DNA of 64,000 nucleotides from Anaerolineales bacterium (GTDB lineage Bacteria > Chloroflexota > Anaerolineae > Anaerolineales > UBA4823), in assembly GCA_003105035.1 (NCBI GenBank), contig PQAL01000003.1:1-64000 (forward strand), read 5' to 3'. The position numbers and the translations under genes are program-made. Shown piece by piece: positions 8,923-18,213 of the stretch. How positions within the stretch are numbered: the first letter of the stretch is position 1; each line of letters starts with the position of its first letter. The notes beneath the pieces were generated by a model. The model was given only the letters and a program-made list of their open reading frames with translations, had not been told where the DNA came from and searched no databases.

Positions 8923-8978
8923 ATTACTATCTCCTTAGTTAATGAATGTACCGATTTTGTCTGAACCGTGTGTTGGCT

Positions 8979-9004
8979 GCCAAGAATGTTCATGGATTCT
9001 TGGC
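8979..9004 (-). other. intercistronic hairpin after the GntR gene
   Basis: A perfect 9-bp stem (GCCAAGAAT / ATTCTTGGC, loop of 8) abuts the stop codon of the GntR gene. No T-run follows it, so it is more likely a processing or mRNA-end stabilising hairpin than a terminator. Confidence 0.5.
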
Positions 9005-9781
9005 TTATATGGGAGTTATCTCCAATTTCTCACTCTCCATGAGTAATCTCATGCGGTCGCCGCGATGACGGGATTTGTAATAATCAATTGGTCGTCCATC
9101 TTCCAGATACACAGTACTTTCAATCATTAACAGCGGGCTGCCAACTTTTACGCTGAGTAGTTGAGCTTCTGCCTCATTCGCCCCAACCGCTTCAACGAAA
9201 CTCTTGGCTCGATAGGTTTTATAACCCGCACTCTCTCGCAGGTATTTATACAAACCGGTATGGGTCAGGTCGGCCTCCAGCAAGCTCGGGCATAATTCGT
9301 ATGGAACATAAGAGTTCACGATCACCACGGGAAGGTTTTGGACATAACGCACCCGCCGGATTTCGATGACGGTCGCGTCGGGGTCAAGCTCGAGTTCACG
9401 AGCCACCACCAGCGTGGGTGTGATGCGGTGCAATTCTAAAACCCGGGTAACCACCTCAAAGCCGCGCTCAACCATATCGTCATAGAAACCAATCGGCCGG
9501 TTGACCAGGCCCTCGATCATCTTAGGCTCAGCGACAAATGTACCACAGCCCTGCTCACGGCGAAGCAAACCGAGAGTCACCAGGGCATCCAGAGATTTTC
9601 GGATGGTAGTCCGGCTGAGTGAGAAGTACTCACATAAATCCTCTTCCACGGGAATCTGCTCGCCGACCTTCCAGTTTCCGGATTCAATTTCCTGCTTTAA
9701 TAATTCAGAGAGCTGGTAGTGGTAGGGAACCGGTGTATCCCGTTTTATTCTAGTGGAATCGAGCGACTCAAGCCGGATCAT
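9005..9781 (-). CDS. GntR-family (HutC/UTRA) transcriptional regulator
   Basis: The 258-residue protein has an N-terminal winged helix-turn-helix (residues about 20-85; YHYQLSELLKQEIESGNW, then LSRTTIRKSLDALVTLGLL) and a C-terminal UTRA ligand-binding domain typical of HutC-subfamily regulators. These bind sugar phosphates or similar metabolites and usually repress catabolic genes. It is the only regulator in the 25-kb unit. It is thus the best candidate for the operators at 25487-25515 and 33383-33411, which are TTGTA/TACAA-rich like many GntR sites. That link is inference. Confidence 0.92.
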   Translation of the reverse strand: MIRLESLDSTRIKRDTPVPYHYQLSELLKQEIESGNWKVGEQIPVEEDLCEYFSLSRTTIRKSLDALVTLGLLRREQGCGTFVAEPKMIEGLVNRPIGFYDDMVERGFEVVTRVLELHRITPTLVVARELELDPDATVIEIRRVRYVQNLPVVIVNSYVPYELCPSLLEADLTHTGLYKYLRESAGYKTYRAKSFVEAVGANEAEAQLLSVKVGSPLLMIESTVYLEDGRPIDYYKSRHRGDRMRLLMESEKLEITPI

Positions 9782-9810
9782 GATGGATTTATCCCCTTTC
9801 TACGGATGAT

Positions 9811-10461
9811 TCATTTCCCGCGTGCACGTTGGACAGCTTCGGCAAAGCGCTGGGCATGCGCTGTCAGGCCTGCCCAGTTTCTTTCCTTGATCAGTTTTGG
9901 ATCAGTTAAACTTGCGCCGACTGCCACGGCAGCCGCACCTGCGGTGATAAAGGCGGGAATATTATCCAGGGAGACACCACCCGTGGGCAAAAGACGCACA
10001 TACGGCAGTGGGCCGAGGATGTCCTTGATATATTGTGGGCCGACGGTGGAAGCCGGGAAAACCTTGACGATGTCGGCGCCACACTCCCACGCCGCTAAAA
10101 TTTCTGTGGGTGTAAAAGCACCCGGCACGATAATCTTGTTATATCGCCGGGCTAACTCGATCAGGGCGGGATTAAAGTTTGGCGCCACCAGGAACTGCGC
10201 CCCAGCCAAAAGCGCTGCTCGGCCGGTCTCCGGATCCAGTACGGTACCCGCACCAAGTAGGATTCGGTCTCCCCACTCTTGAGCAATCGTATGAATGGCG
10301 TCCAGTGCATTGGGGGTTCCCATGGTAAACTCGATCACCCGCACGCCACCTGCCTCGATGGCCTCTGCGATGGGCACCAGCTCAGCTGGCTCCTTTAAGC
10401 GGACAATCGCCACAAGCCCGTGATCCAACAAAAATCGTAGTTGTTCATCTTTGTTCATCAT
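9811..10461 (-). CDS. eda: 2-dehydro-3-deoxyphosphogluconate (KDPG) aldolase, copy 1
   Basis: This 216-residue class I aldolase has VRVIEFTMGTPNALDAI (catalytic Glu), LLGAGTVLDPE and the Schiff-base lysine in DIVKVFPAS, followed by LLPTGGV. It cleaves KDPG-type 2-keto-3-deoxy-6-phospho sugar acids to pyruvate and glyceraldehyde 3-phosphate in the cytoplasm. It overlaps the stop codon of the upstream sugar kinase by one base (TAATG). The pair therefore forms a kinase-aldolase module. Confidence 0.93.
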   Translation of the reverse strand: MMNKDEQLRFLLDHGLVAIVRLKEPAELVPIAEAIEAGGVRVIEFTMGTPNALDAIHTIAQEWGDRILLGAGTVLDPETGRAALLAGAQFLVAPNFNPALIELARRYNKIIVPGAFTPTEILAAWECGADIVKVFPASTVGPQYIKDILGPLPYVRLLPTGGVSLDNIPAFITAGAAAVAVGASLTDPKLIKERNWAGLTAHAQRFAEAVQRARGK

Positions 10462-11441
10462 TACCTCTGTATCTTGGTCTGTACGTTTTCGACCTGTGCT
10501 TTAAGTTCGGCTGGGGTTACCCAGGTGTAATCGCCAGGTATTGAATGCTTGATGGCTGCCAGGGCATCACCATAGGCCACAGCCTTATTAAGGTCGCCAG
10601 TCAGATAACCAAAGAGAAAGCCGGCATCATATGAATCGCCGGTACCCATCCGGTCGATCAGTTCCAAACTGATGGTTCTCCCCGTGTAAACTTTACCATC
10701 GGCAAGGGCCAGGCTGCGCCAGATATTGCGAAGAACACTCGGTGCTTCGCGCAGGGTGATCGCCACTACCGGCACATTCCACCGCCCGGCAATTTCCCGG
10801 GCTACCTCTTCAGCCTCCCCCTCGAGACCCAAGACCGCATTCGCTTCATCCAGTGTGGTAAATAAAATGGTCACATCCTTGAGCAAGCCGGTGATGCATT
10901 CCCGCGCCGCTTCCTTTGACCACAGCCGGGCGCGAAAATTGATGTCAAGGCTGACCACGCACCCAGCTTGTTTGGCCGCGGTGATTGCCTCTACAGAGGC
11001 TTCAGCACAGCTTGCGCTAAGCGCAGGGGTGATGCCGCTGATGTGAAAGGCTTTTGCCCCATTCAGTATAGTAGCCCAATCCACTTCACCGGGCTTCAGT
11101 TGGCTGATAGCGGAATGCGCCCGGTCGTATATCACCTGGCTGGCGCGTGTAGAGGCACCCATTTCATAAAAGTATAATCCTACCCGGCCATCCTTTGCCC
11201 ATATAATGTTGGAGGTATCAACGTTTTGTTCCCTTGCCCGGTTCGCAATCATCCGCCCCATTGGGCTATCGACCAGGCGGGAGACCCAGGCAGTCCGCAT
11301 ACCGAGCCGCGCCAATCCAGTTGCGGTATTCAACTCGGCACCACTAATACCCACTTCAAATTTGTGGGCCTGCTCAAGACGTTGAAAATTCGGCGGTGTA
11401 AGCCGGATCATCGTCTCTCCGAATGTTACTATGTCATACAT
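10461..11441 (-). CDS. kdgK: PfkB-family sugar kinase (2-keto-3-deoxygluconate kinase-like), copy 1
   Basis: The 326-residue ribokinase-fold protein begins YDIVTFGETMIRLTPPN and ends with the anion-hole/base motif DRMGTGDSYDAGFLFG, a DxxGxGD variant with Thr in place of the usual Ala. These features match KDG kinases, which feed KDPG aldolase. It is translationally coupled to the aldolase gene that follows. The substrate could equally be 2-keto-3-deoxygalactonate. Confidence 0.88.
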   Translation of the reverse strand: MYDIVTFGETMIRLTPPNFQRLEQAHKFEVGISGAELNTATGLARLGMRTAWVSRLVDSPMGRMIANRAREQNVDTSNIIWAKDGRVGLYFYEMGASTRASQVIYDRAHSAISQLKPGEVDWATILNGAKAFHISGITPALSASCAEASVEAITAAKQAGCVVSLDINFRARLWSKEAARECITGLLKDVTILFTTLDEANAVLGLEGEAEEVAREIAGRWNVPVVAITLREAPSVLRNIWRSLALADGKVYTGRTISLELIDRMGTGDSYDAGFLFGYLTGDLNKAVAYGDALAAIKHSIPGDYTWVTPAELKAQVENVQTKIQR

Positions 11442-11504
11442 TATCTAAGGATCCTTTCACAATCAATCTATGTTAGCCTGCCAAGCCTATAATTCGTTTA
11501 TATG

Positions 11505-12650
11505 CTACCTTGTTGCACGAACACCGGCGCTGGATAATGCCCGTTTTACTTCAGCCAGTACCGCTTTTTCATCGATCATCGTAATGTCACCGGGCGTTTC
11601 CTGAACCAACATTCCATGGGCTGCACCCCACTGGACGGCTGCATCCAAATCCTTGCCTTTAAGCAGCGCAGCCAGCACCCCGGAGGCGAACGAGTCGCCA
11701 CCACCCGTGCGGTCAGCGATGGGAATATCCCGGCGGATAGGCGCCACGTGGAGCTTATCTTCGGCTGTGTCGTAGAGCACGCCTCCCCAGCTCACCAGGT
11801 CAGCATTGGTTGCTCCCCGCCATTGCGTACCAATCAGGCTGAGATTCGGAAAATCCTTCGCAACTTTCCGCACCGTCTGCTGATAAGCATCCAGCCACGA
11901 CTCAAAGGATGCATCGTCCGGCACCGGTGTAGTATAGCCCAGCGCATCTGACAGGTCGCTATCATTACCGACTAAGAACCCAAGGTACGGAGTGATCTTC
12001 TGGTTGATTTCCCTGGCGCGGTTCTTATTGGGCTCGACCTTGGAGCGGTAGTTCAGGTCGGCAGCCACGAAGGTGCCCAGCTCATTTGCCTTACTCACGC
12101 CTTCCAATGCCAGGTCAGCCGAGGTGGGCGAAATGAGGGTGAAAATCCCACCCGTGCTGAATACGCGCACGCCTTCTTTACCAAACAAGCCATCCCAATC
12201 CAGGTCACCCACGCGTAGCTCGCGCACCGCTGAATGAGCACGGTAATAGAGCGTATCCGAGGGAATAACCCCTTTACCGGCATAAGTAAAATTGAGCCCG
12301 TTCATCAGCGTGCCCTTGGAATCCGTCGAAAAGCGGGAACCGTCATTCTTGGTGTTGTACCAGATAATTTTGCTGGTATCCACCCCTGCAGTACGGAGCT
12401 GATTGCGGATATTTTTGCCAATATAGTCATCCACCAGAGCGGTCAGGACAGCCGTTCGCAGACCAAAAGTATATGCGAGGCCACAGGCCACATTCGTCTC
12501 ACCGCCACCCTGGAAGACGCGCATCTGACGGGCCAATGCCGTAGGTACATCATAGGGGTCCAGGCGAAGCATCACTTCACCCAGAGCAACCCCGTCGTAA
12601 TGACAGGCTTCTGCTGGCTTGATTTCGCGGAAATTTACGATCTTGGCCAT
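11505..12650 (-). CDS. PfkB-family sugar kinase (KDG kinase-like), copy 2
   Basis: This 381-residue kinase is about 50 residues longer than its neighbour and only distantly similar to it. It has GGGETNVACGLAYTFGLRTAVLTALVDD near the N-terminus and DRTGGGDSFASGVLAALL at the catalytic end (GGGD variant). Kinases of this type act on 2-keto-3-deoxy sugar acids. It sits next to a second KDPG-type aldolase, giving the operon two kinase-aldolase pairs that may serve different epimers. Confidence 0.86.
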   Translation of the reverse strand: MAKIVNFREIKPAEACHYDGVALGEVMLRLDPYDVPTALARQMRVFQGGGETNVACGLAYTFGLRTAVLTALVDDYIGKNIRNQLRTAGVDTSKIIWYNTKNDGSRFSTDSKGTLMNGLNFTYAGKGVIPSDTLYYRAHSAVRELRVGDLDWDGLFGKEGVRVFSTGGIFTLISPTSADLALEGVSKANELGTFVAADLNYRSKVEPNKNRAREINQKITPYLGFLVGNDSDLSDALGYTTPVPDDASFESWLDAYQQTVRKVAKDFPNLSLIGTQWRGATNADLVSWGGVLYDTAEDKLHVAPIRRDIPIADRTGGGDSFASGVLAALLKGKDLDAAVQWGAAHGMLVQETPGDITMIDEKAVLAEVKRALSSAGVRATR

Positions 12651-12667
12651 GTTGGCGTCCTTAAGAC

Positions 12668-13342
12668 CTATTTTTTCCGTGCTTCGCGAATCCAGGCGAG
12701 CACCTGCGCCACGCGCCCTGAGATTGCTTCATAGTCACCCGCATCAATTAAGTCCTTGCGAACGAGGTTTCCTCCAATACCCACCACAGTGACACCTGCC
12801 TTAAACCAGGCGGTGACGCTTTCCTGCGTGGCTTCAACACCACCAGTGGGCATGATGCGTGTCCAGGGGCACGGCCCAAGAATGGATTTTACAAATTGCG
12901 GGCCGCCTACCGAATCGCCTGGGAAGACCTTGACGATCTCCACACCCAATTCTTCTGCTTCCGCAATTTCGGAAGCTGAGCCGCACCCGGGGCTGTAAGG
13001 GATTTTACGTCGATTGCACAGGCGCGCTACTTCCGGGTTGAGGTTAGGCCCGACGATAAAGTTTGCCCCACTGGCGATATATAGTGCGGCAGTAGGTGCG
13101 TCGACGATTGAGCCGGCACCAAGGATAACTTTAGGAAGTGTTTTAGCTACATACTGGGAGAGCTCGCTGAAGACTTGCGGGGCAAAATCGCCGCGATTGG
13201 TAAACTCGACGGTACGCACCCCACCCGCGGCACAGGCTGCCACGATTTTCTTGGCGACATCAACATCCTTGTGATAAAACACCGGAATGAGACCCGTATC
13301 GACCATTGCGTTCAGTACTTCTAATCTGGGAAAACTAGCCAT
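12668..13342 (-). CDS. KDPG / 4-hydroxy-2-oxoglutarate aldolase, copy 2
   Basis: The 224-residue aldolase carries VRTVEFTNRGDFAPQVF (Glu), VILGAGSIVDAP, the Schiff-base lysine in EIVKVFPGDSVGG and IMPTGGVEAT. It is the same family as the aldolase at 9811 but differs in the active-site loops, for example GDSVGG instead of ASTVGP. A different stereoisomer or chain length is therefore likely. It precedes its partner kinase by 17 bp. The start has a clear AAGGAG site. Confidence 0.91.
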   Translation of the reverse strand: MASFPRLEVLNAMVDTGLIPVFYHKDVDVAKKIVAACAAGGVRTVEFTNRGDFAPQVFSELSQYVAKTLPKVILGAGSIVDAPTAALYIASGANFIVGPNLNPEVARLCNRRKIPYSPGCGSASEIAEAEELGVEIVKVFPGDSVGGPQFVKSILGPCPWTRIMPTGGVEATQESVTAWFKAGVTVVGIGGNLVRKDLIDAGDYEAISGRVAQVLAWIREARKK

Positions 13343-13398
13343 AGGTATTCATACTCCTTAATCGATATTTATCGTTATCGTTCAAGTTTACGCCTTGG

Positions 13399-14058
13399 TT
13401 AAATGCGCTGGTATTTTTCAAGCCCTTTGAGCAGCGACTTGGTCTCGTGAATCAAGCGAGTTTGCTCACGCTCGCGATCCTCGATATCCTGCGCATCCTT
13501 GAGCACGGCTTCCACCAGGTTGGATAGCACCACGATCACGCCATCCCGGTCTCCCACGATCAAATCGCCAGGGTTGACAGTGACCCCTCCAACGTTAACT
13601 GGCTCGTTGGCTGCTACCGTCTTGAACCTTCCGACTGTCGTGGCCGGGCAAATGCTGCGGGAGAACACAGGGAAACCGAAATCACGCTCAATCTCTTCTA
13701 CATCCCTCACACCACCATCCAGTACCGCCCCCTCGATACCGTTAACTACTGCGCCAGCCGTCATTAGACCACCCCAGACTGCAACATCACGGAAGCCGTC
13801 AATGGCAATCACGATGACACTACCCGCTGGACTCTGATCGATGAGCTCCAAAGCATGGCTGGGAGGGATCCTCTCGGTAGTTGGTTCTTCGCGCACGGTC
13901 ACTGCGGGTCCAACGATTTTGACCTTCATGAAAGGCTTGATCTCATGGTCCATATGGCCAGAGAACCCCAACCCCCACAACGCATCAGCTACCGAAGCGG
14001 TGGTAATCTTGCGAAAGGCCTGGATAATTTCAGGCGAAATGGCACTTTGTACAGTCAT
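13399..14058 (-). CDS. RraA-like aldolase/decarboxylase family protein
   Basis: This 219-residue protein has the RraA/HMG-aldolase core GAVLDGGVRDVEEIERDFGFPVFSRSICP. The GGxRD motif supplies the Arg and Asp that bind the metal-chelated keto acid in 4-hydroxy-4-methyl-2-oxoglutarate and 4-carboxy-4-hydroxy-2-oxoadipate aldolases. RraA itself is an RNase E inhibitor. In this sugar-acid operon an aldolase or oxaloacetate-decarboxylase-type activity is more likely. Confidence 0.85.
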   Translation of the reverse strand: MTVQSAISPEIIQAFRKITTASVADALWGLGFSGHMDHEIKPFMKVKIVGPAVTVREEPTTERIPPSHALELIDQSPAGSVIVIAIDGFRDVAVWGGLMTAGAVVNGIEGAVLDGGVRDVEEIERDFGFPVFSRSICPATTVGRFKTVAANEPVNVGGVTVNPGDLIVGDRDGVIVVLSNLVEAVLKDAQDIEDREREQTRLIHETKSLLKGLEKYQRI

Positions 14059-14080
14059 TTTTCATCCTTTTTCGCAAGCA

Positions 14081-15052
14081 TCATTCTTTCGGCAAGGCCA
14101 GGTCATGCGCCGCCAGTAATTTGTCCAACAACTGGCTGTCTTCAACAGGGAGAGCCCATTCGCCAGCCGCGACTGTCTCTTCGATCTGAGAGGGCTTACG
14201 TGCGCCTACGATCGCCGAGGTGACTTCCGGGCACCGCAATACCCATGCAATAGCCAATTGCGCCACGGTCAAGCCGTGTTTGGCAGCAATCGGACGTAAT
14301 TGTTCTACCAGCTCCAGGTGAGTTTTGAGCCGAGGATCCTGAAAGTCCGGGTCAGTTAAGCGGTGGTCATCGGCTGCTAAATGTCCCAGGCGATCCTGGA
14401 ATTTTCCAGTGAGTAACCCTTTTTGCATTGGACTATAGACCACCACCCCAATCTGGTTGGCAGCACAATATCCCATCAATTCCCTTTCAAAGTCGCGTTT
14501 CAGCATGCTGTAAGGTGGCTGGAGGGACGCGACGCGATGGATCGGTTGGACTCGCTTGAGCTGCTCAACGCTGAAGTTGCTGACGCCAATGTAACGAACC
14601 TTGCCTTCCTTTACCAGGTCAGCCATCGTACTCCAACCTTCTTCAATATCCTCATCCGGGTTCGGCCAGTGGATTTGGTATAGATCGATCTCGTCCACTC
14701 CGAGACGGCGAAGGCTGGCATCAAACTGAGCGCGCACGCTCTGTTTCTTTAATTGGGCAGTTACTTTCTTGGTTGAATCCCATACCAGGCTGCACTTTGT
14801 CGCCAGAATAGGCCGACGGGGAAGTTTCTTCAACGCCATGCCGACCACTTCTTCGGAGTGGCCCAAGCCGTAGACTGCCGCGGTGTCAATCCAGTTTATG
14901 CCAAGCTCCATCGCCCGCACAATCGTACCCACGGAGGCTTGATCGTCCTGCGGTCCCCAACTCCATACCCAATCACCCCCGCCCAAGGCCCAGCTGCCAT
15001 AGCCAATGGTCGTGAATTGTAGATCTGTCCAGCCCAGTTTTCTCGTTTGCAT
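14081..15052 (-). CDS. aldo/keto reductase
   Basis: A 323-residue (alpha/beta)8 NADPH-dependent reductase. The catalytic tetrad is visible: Asp and Tyr in DTAAVYGLGHSEEVVG, Lys in PILATKCSL and His in YQIHWPNPDE. The C-terminal VGARKPSQIEE is the usual NADP-phosphate-binding segment. It resembles the general stress/sugar-reducing AKR group found with uronate and aldose catabolic genes. The substrate is unknown. It sits 22 bp before the RraA-like gene. Confidence 0.92.
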   Translation of the reverse strand: MQTRKLGWTDLQFTTIGYGSWALGGGDWVWSWGPQDDQASVGTIVRAMELGINWIDTAAVYGLGHSEEVVGMALKKLPRRPILATKCSLVWDSTKKVTAQLKKQSVRAQFDASLRRLGVDEIDLYQIHWPNPDEDIEEGWSTMADLVKEGKVRYIGVSNFSVEQLKRVQPIHRVASLQPPYSMLKRDFERELMGYCAANQIGVVVYSPMQKGLLTGKFQDRLGHLAADDHRLTDPDFQDPRLKTHLELVEQLRPIAAKHGLTVAQLAIAWVLRCPEVTSAIVGARKPSQIEETVAAGEWALPVEDSQLLDKLLAAHDLALPKE

Positions 15053-15066
15053 ATGTCTCCAGTCCT

Positions 15067-15369
15067 TTATGTGGCCCGCTGTGTACGGACGAGGATCGTA
15101 TTGCGTAACTTACTGACCGCTCCTTCAAAATCACTAAAAGCGTCTTCGGCCTCTTGAGACCCTGGTTGCGCGGCTTTCAACGCCTCCACAGCTTTCCAGC
15201 AACGCTCGATCATTGGCTTGGCCTCAGCGGTGCGGATAAACAAGGTCGTTTTGGCTTCCTGTAAATCCTTGACGAGCAGTTTCATCTCTTCTTTGTGTTG
15301 AGCCGCTACTACGTCCTCCAGGCTTATCGCCGTTTCTAGCACTTGGTCAAATAATGTCTTGTCTGCCAC
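15067..15369 (-). CDS. small helical protein of unknown function
   Basis: This 100-residue protein is predicted to be almost wholly helical and charged (for example EEMKLLVKDLQEAKTTLF), with no recognised motif, signal peptide or membrane segment. It starts with GTG after a GAGGTG site and lies between the DUF362 and aldo/keto reductase genes with 11- and 14-bp gaps. The spacing and strand support a real gene. I cannot name a family. Confidence 0.65.
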   Translation of the reverse strand: MADKTLFDQVLETAISLEDVVAAQHKEEMKLLVKDLQEAKTTLFIRTAEAKPMIERCWKAVEALKAAQPGSQEAEDAFSDFEGAVSKLRNTILVRTQRAT

Positions 15370-15380
15370 GCTTCACCTCG

Positions 15381-16331
15381 TTATGCTGAAATAACCTGAT
15401 ACTCAGATTCACTCTTGACGCCCAAGCCCAGCTCAATCGCCCGCTTGATCACTGGCATCTCCCAGACCGGGGCTTGAATAAGGTTCTCGCGTGGGTAGGT
15501 CTGCAGGATCTTGACCCCTTCGACATCCAACGCGATCCGGTCACCGGATGCCAGGATGACATTCGGTTCGACCACTTCACCATTATCGGGGCCGCCGGTG
15601 ATGAATGACTTGCGGCCATCCATGATGATCAGATCAGGCCCAACCGGTAAACTCAGCTCGATCATCTTCAGATACATGGGCTCGTCGGTCTTCCCGTTGT
15701 CAAAATCGGCATGCATATACTGCATCTCCACCGGATGCGTCAGGCCGACGGTAAGCTTGAGGCTCATGGTGAAGGTGGCCAGGAAATGGTGCTTCATGCA
15801 GGGGAGATATACGATCTTGTCAAAACTTTTAAGCGACTGGTGGTAAGCCACACCTTTCCACCATCTTGCTTGTTCACCCAAGCGGACTTCCATCCATGGT
15901 CCCGAGTCGAAATCAATCACCGGTAAATCCAATGCTTTCGCCGTTTCAAAGACGTCCATGGCCCTTAGCACCTTGCTTGTAGGCATCCATGGCCAGCCTG
16001 AGCGTTCGCCCAGGGTAAGGTTTGTGATGCCTTCACCACGCAGCACTTCGACCACCGCGGTAAGGAAACCCAGGTCTGTGGAAGCCGGATACGCATCGTC
16101 ACTGTTAAAATTGGCTTTCAACAAGACCCGGTCTTGCGGCTGGAGTGCTTTGCGCACACCGCCGATGGCATCCACTGCAGCTTTTACCGCAACCTTGAGG
16201 TCACGGTCAGTGGTCACAGCTTTTGAAACAAGCGCGTGCCCATCACGAGTATATACATTTACGGGGCGATGCCGCCAATCGTTGACTTCTTCCACCTTCC
16301 GCTCTAGTTTAAGATACTCTTCTTGACGCAT
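15381..16331 (-). CDS. DUF362-domain protein
   Basis: The 316-residue protein matches the DUF362 family: DRVLLKANFNSDDAYPASTDLGFLTAVVEVLR, followed later by HFLATFTMSLKLTVGLTHP and ALDVEGVKIL. It lacks the cysteine-rich ferredoxin domain that some DUF362 proteins carry. DUF362 proteins are commonly encoded among anaerobic redox genes, but their biochemical role is not settled. The start ATG has a strong AGGAGG site and the gene lies 21 bp after the SDR gene. Confidence 0.82.
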   Translation of the reverse strand: MRQEEYLKLERKVEEVNDWRHRPVNVYTRDGHALVSKAVTTDRDLKVAVKAAVDAIGGVRKALQPQDRVLLKANFNSDDAYPASTDLGFLTAVVEVLRGEGITNLTLGERSGWPWMPTSKVLRAMDVFETAKALDLPVIDFDSGPWMEVRLGEQARWWKGVAYHQSLKSFDKIVYLPCMKHHFLATFTMSLKLTVGLTHPVEMQYMHADFDNGKTDEPMYLKMIELSLPVGPDLIIMDGRKSFITGGPDNGEVVEPNVILASGDRIALDVEGVKILQTYPRENLIQAPVWEMPVIKRAIELGLGVKSESEYQVISA

Positions 16332-16352
16332 ATTGCCTCCTATTATTCTAAA

Positions 16353-17111
16353 TCATCGAGCCAGGAATGCACCATCGACGGGCAGGAGAACGCCATGCAC
16401 ATAGTCGGATGCAGAGGATGATAGGAAAATTAACGCACCAACCAAATCCTCTGGCAAGCCCCACCGCCCGGCTGGAACCCGATCCATAATGAGTTTATTA
16501 CGGGCAGGGTCTTCCATTAGCGGGATATTCATTTCGGTGGCCATATATCCTGGAGCGATGGCATTTACATTTATTCCCTTGCCAGACCATTCATTTGCCA
16601 GGGCTTTCGTCATCTGGGCTACACCCCCCTTGCTGGCAGCATAACCCACAGTCAGGTAACCTCCGCCAAAACTTAACAGCGAGGCGATGTTTACAATTTT
16701 ACCGTGTCCTTGTTTCAGCATGTGCTGCCCGGCCAGCTGTGCAAGAAAAAAGACCGAATTTAGATTCACTTCCAAAACGATATCCCAATCGGCTTCGGTC
16801 ATCGCTTCGGCCTGGCTCCAGCGAGTGATACCGGCATTATTCACAAGGATGTCCAGGCCACCCAGCGCCTTCACTGCTTCATCAAAACCACGCTTGAGCT
16901 CATCCCGGTGAGAGAGATCCGCTTGAACACCTACAACACGCTTCCCCTGAGCCCCCATCTCCTTGGCGATGGCTTGAATGTTATCCGCCATATCAATCAG
17001 CGCCAGTTCAGCACCTGCCTCATGTAAACCCTGTGCCATGCCTCGACCCAACCCACGCGCTGCACCAGTAATAATTGCTCTTTTCCCTTCGATCGAAAAA
17101 CTGGTAGTCAT
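16353..17111 (-). CDS. short-chain dehydrogenase/reductase (KduD-like)
   Basis: This 252-residue SDR has TGAARGLGRGM (TGxxxGxG cofactor loop), NNAGIT, the catalytic Ser in VNIASLLSFGGG and the YAASKGG YxxxK pair. It ends GVLLPVDGAFLAR, typical of classical SDRs. Sequence style and context (KDG kinases and KDPG aldolases) suit a 2-dehydro-3-deoxy-gluconate or other sugar-acid dehydrogenase. The exact substrate is inferred only from the neighbours. Confidence 0.9.
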   Translation of the reverse strand: MTTSFSIEGKRAIITGAARGLGRGMAQGLHEAGAELALIDMADNIQAIAKEMGAQGKRVVGVQADLSHRDELKRGFDEAVKALGGLDILVNNAGITRWSQAEAMTEADWDIVLEVNLNSVFFLAQLAGQHMLKQGHGKIVNIASLLSFGGGYLTVGYAASKGGVAQMTKALANEWSGKGINVNAIAPGYMATEMNIPLMEDPARNKLIMDRVPAGRWGLPEDLVGALIFLSSSASDYVHGVLLPVDGAFLAR

Positions 17112-17147
17112 TATCTCTCTCCTTGTGCTGTCAGCTCGGGCAAACCC

Positions 17148-18191
17148 TTAGTTCAATGAGCAATCCAGGTGTACTTTAACCATATCCGGATGTCCGTGAG
17201 CAACCATGGCCAACGCCTGCGGCCCTTCCGAGAGTGGAAAGGAATGGGTGTTAATCGGTAGAACCTTTAACTGCCCTTTGCGTATCAGCTCCACTGCTTC
17301 ATCGAATACAGTTGGCCCACCGAGAGAACCCATGACGGTTAACTCCTTGGGCATGATGGTATTAAAATCGATCAGCTGCAACTCTTTCTCAAACACGCCG
17401 GTGACTACTACCCGGCCGCGGGGAGCAGCGGTACGCAGGGCTAATGTTGCCCCGTCCGATACTCCTGTCGCTTCGATCACAACGTTAAAATCCTGATCCT
17501 TCGTAACTATGGGAGCTGCGTCCGCCACTGAAAGTTCAGAAATATTGATTGTTGTATCTGCGCCCATCTTTTTTGCCAGATCGAGCTTGAAAGGCGAGCG
17601 GCTTACCGCCACCACCTGGTCGGCACCAAAGAAACGTGCCGTCTGTACCGCCATCAGTCCGACCGTCCCGCAGCCGATCACAGCCACTCGATCACCCGGG
17701 CCGATGCCCGCCCGGCGCGCCAGCCACAACCCGACAGTACACGGCTCCACCAGCGCGCCTTCCTGAAAGGATAGGTCATACAGGTGATGGGCATGAGCAG
17801 CTGGCACTGTCAGGTACTCCGCATAGGCACCGTCCCGATTGAACACGCCCATCTCTACCCGCTCGGGGCAAATATTGTGTAAGCCCTGCTGGCATAAAGC
17901 ACAGTGGCCACAACCCATTCCGCACTCACCGGTCACACGCTCGCCAGGCTCGAAATCCTGCACCCTGGAACCGACCTCGACCACAACACCAGCCCATTCA
18001 TGACCGACAGTAATTGGCAAGGATGCCCCCCCGGTGCGATAGATACCAAGCTCCTGCCGGTACACTTCCACATCGCTGTGACAGACCCCTACCCGCTTAA
18101 CCTGCACCAGTAATTCATCTGGTGTAGGTATAGGAACTGGTATGTCGGTATAAACAGCCTGTTCGTAGCCGATGATGCGTACTGCCTTCAT
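17148..18191 (-). CDS. zinc-dependent medium-chain alcohol/polyol dehydrogenase
   Basis: The 347-residue MDR protein has catalytic zinc ligands in GVCHSDVEVY and GHEWAGVVVEVG. The structural zinc lobe GMGCGHCALCQQGLHNIC holds four cysteines, and the Rossmann loop is VIGCGTVGLMAVQTARFFGA. It resembles sorbitol, threonine and L-iditol dehydrogenases. In this operon it probably oxidises a sugar, polyol or aldonate taken up by the importer encoded upstream. Confidence 0.92.
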   Translation of the reverse strand: MKAVRIIGYEQAVYTDIPVPIPTPDELLVQVKRVGVCHSDVEVYRQELGIYRTGGASLPITVGHEWAGVVVEVGSRVQDFEPGERVTGECGMGCGHCALCQQGLHNICPERVEMGVFNRDGAYAEYLTVPAAHAHHLYDLSFQEGALVEPCTVGLWLARRAGIGPGDRVAVIGCGTVGLMAVQTARFFGADQVVAVSRSPFKLDLAKKMGADTTINISELSVADAAPIVTKDQDFNVVIEATGVSDGATLALRTAAPRGRVVVTGVFEKELQLIDFNTIMPKELTVMGSLGGPTVFDEAVELIRKGQLKVLPINTHSFPLSEGPQALAMVAHGHPDMVKVHLDCSLN

Positions 18192-18213
18192 AGATCAATC
18201 CTCACAACCCAGA

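Noticed and set aside
13399-14058. RNase E inhibitor RraA
   Set aside because: Same fold, but the sugar-acid operon context and the GGxRD motif favour an aldolase/decarboxylase role.
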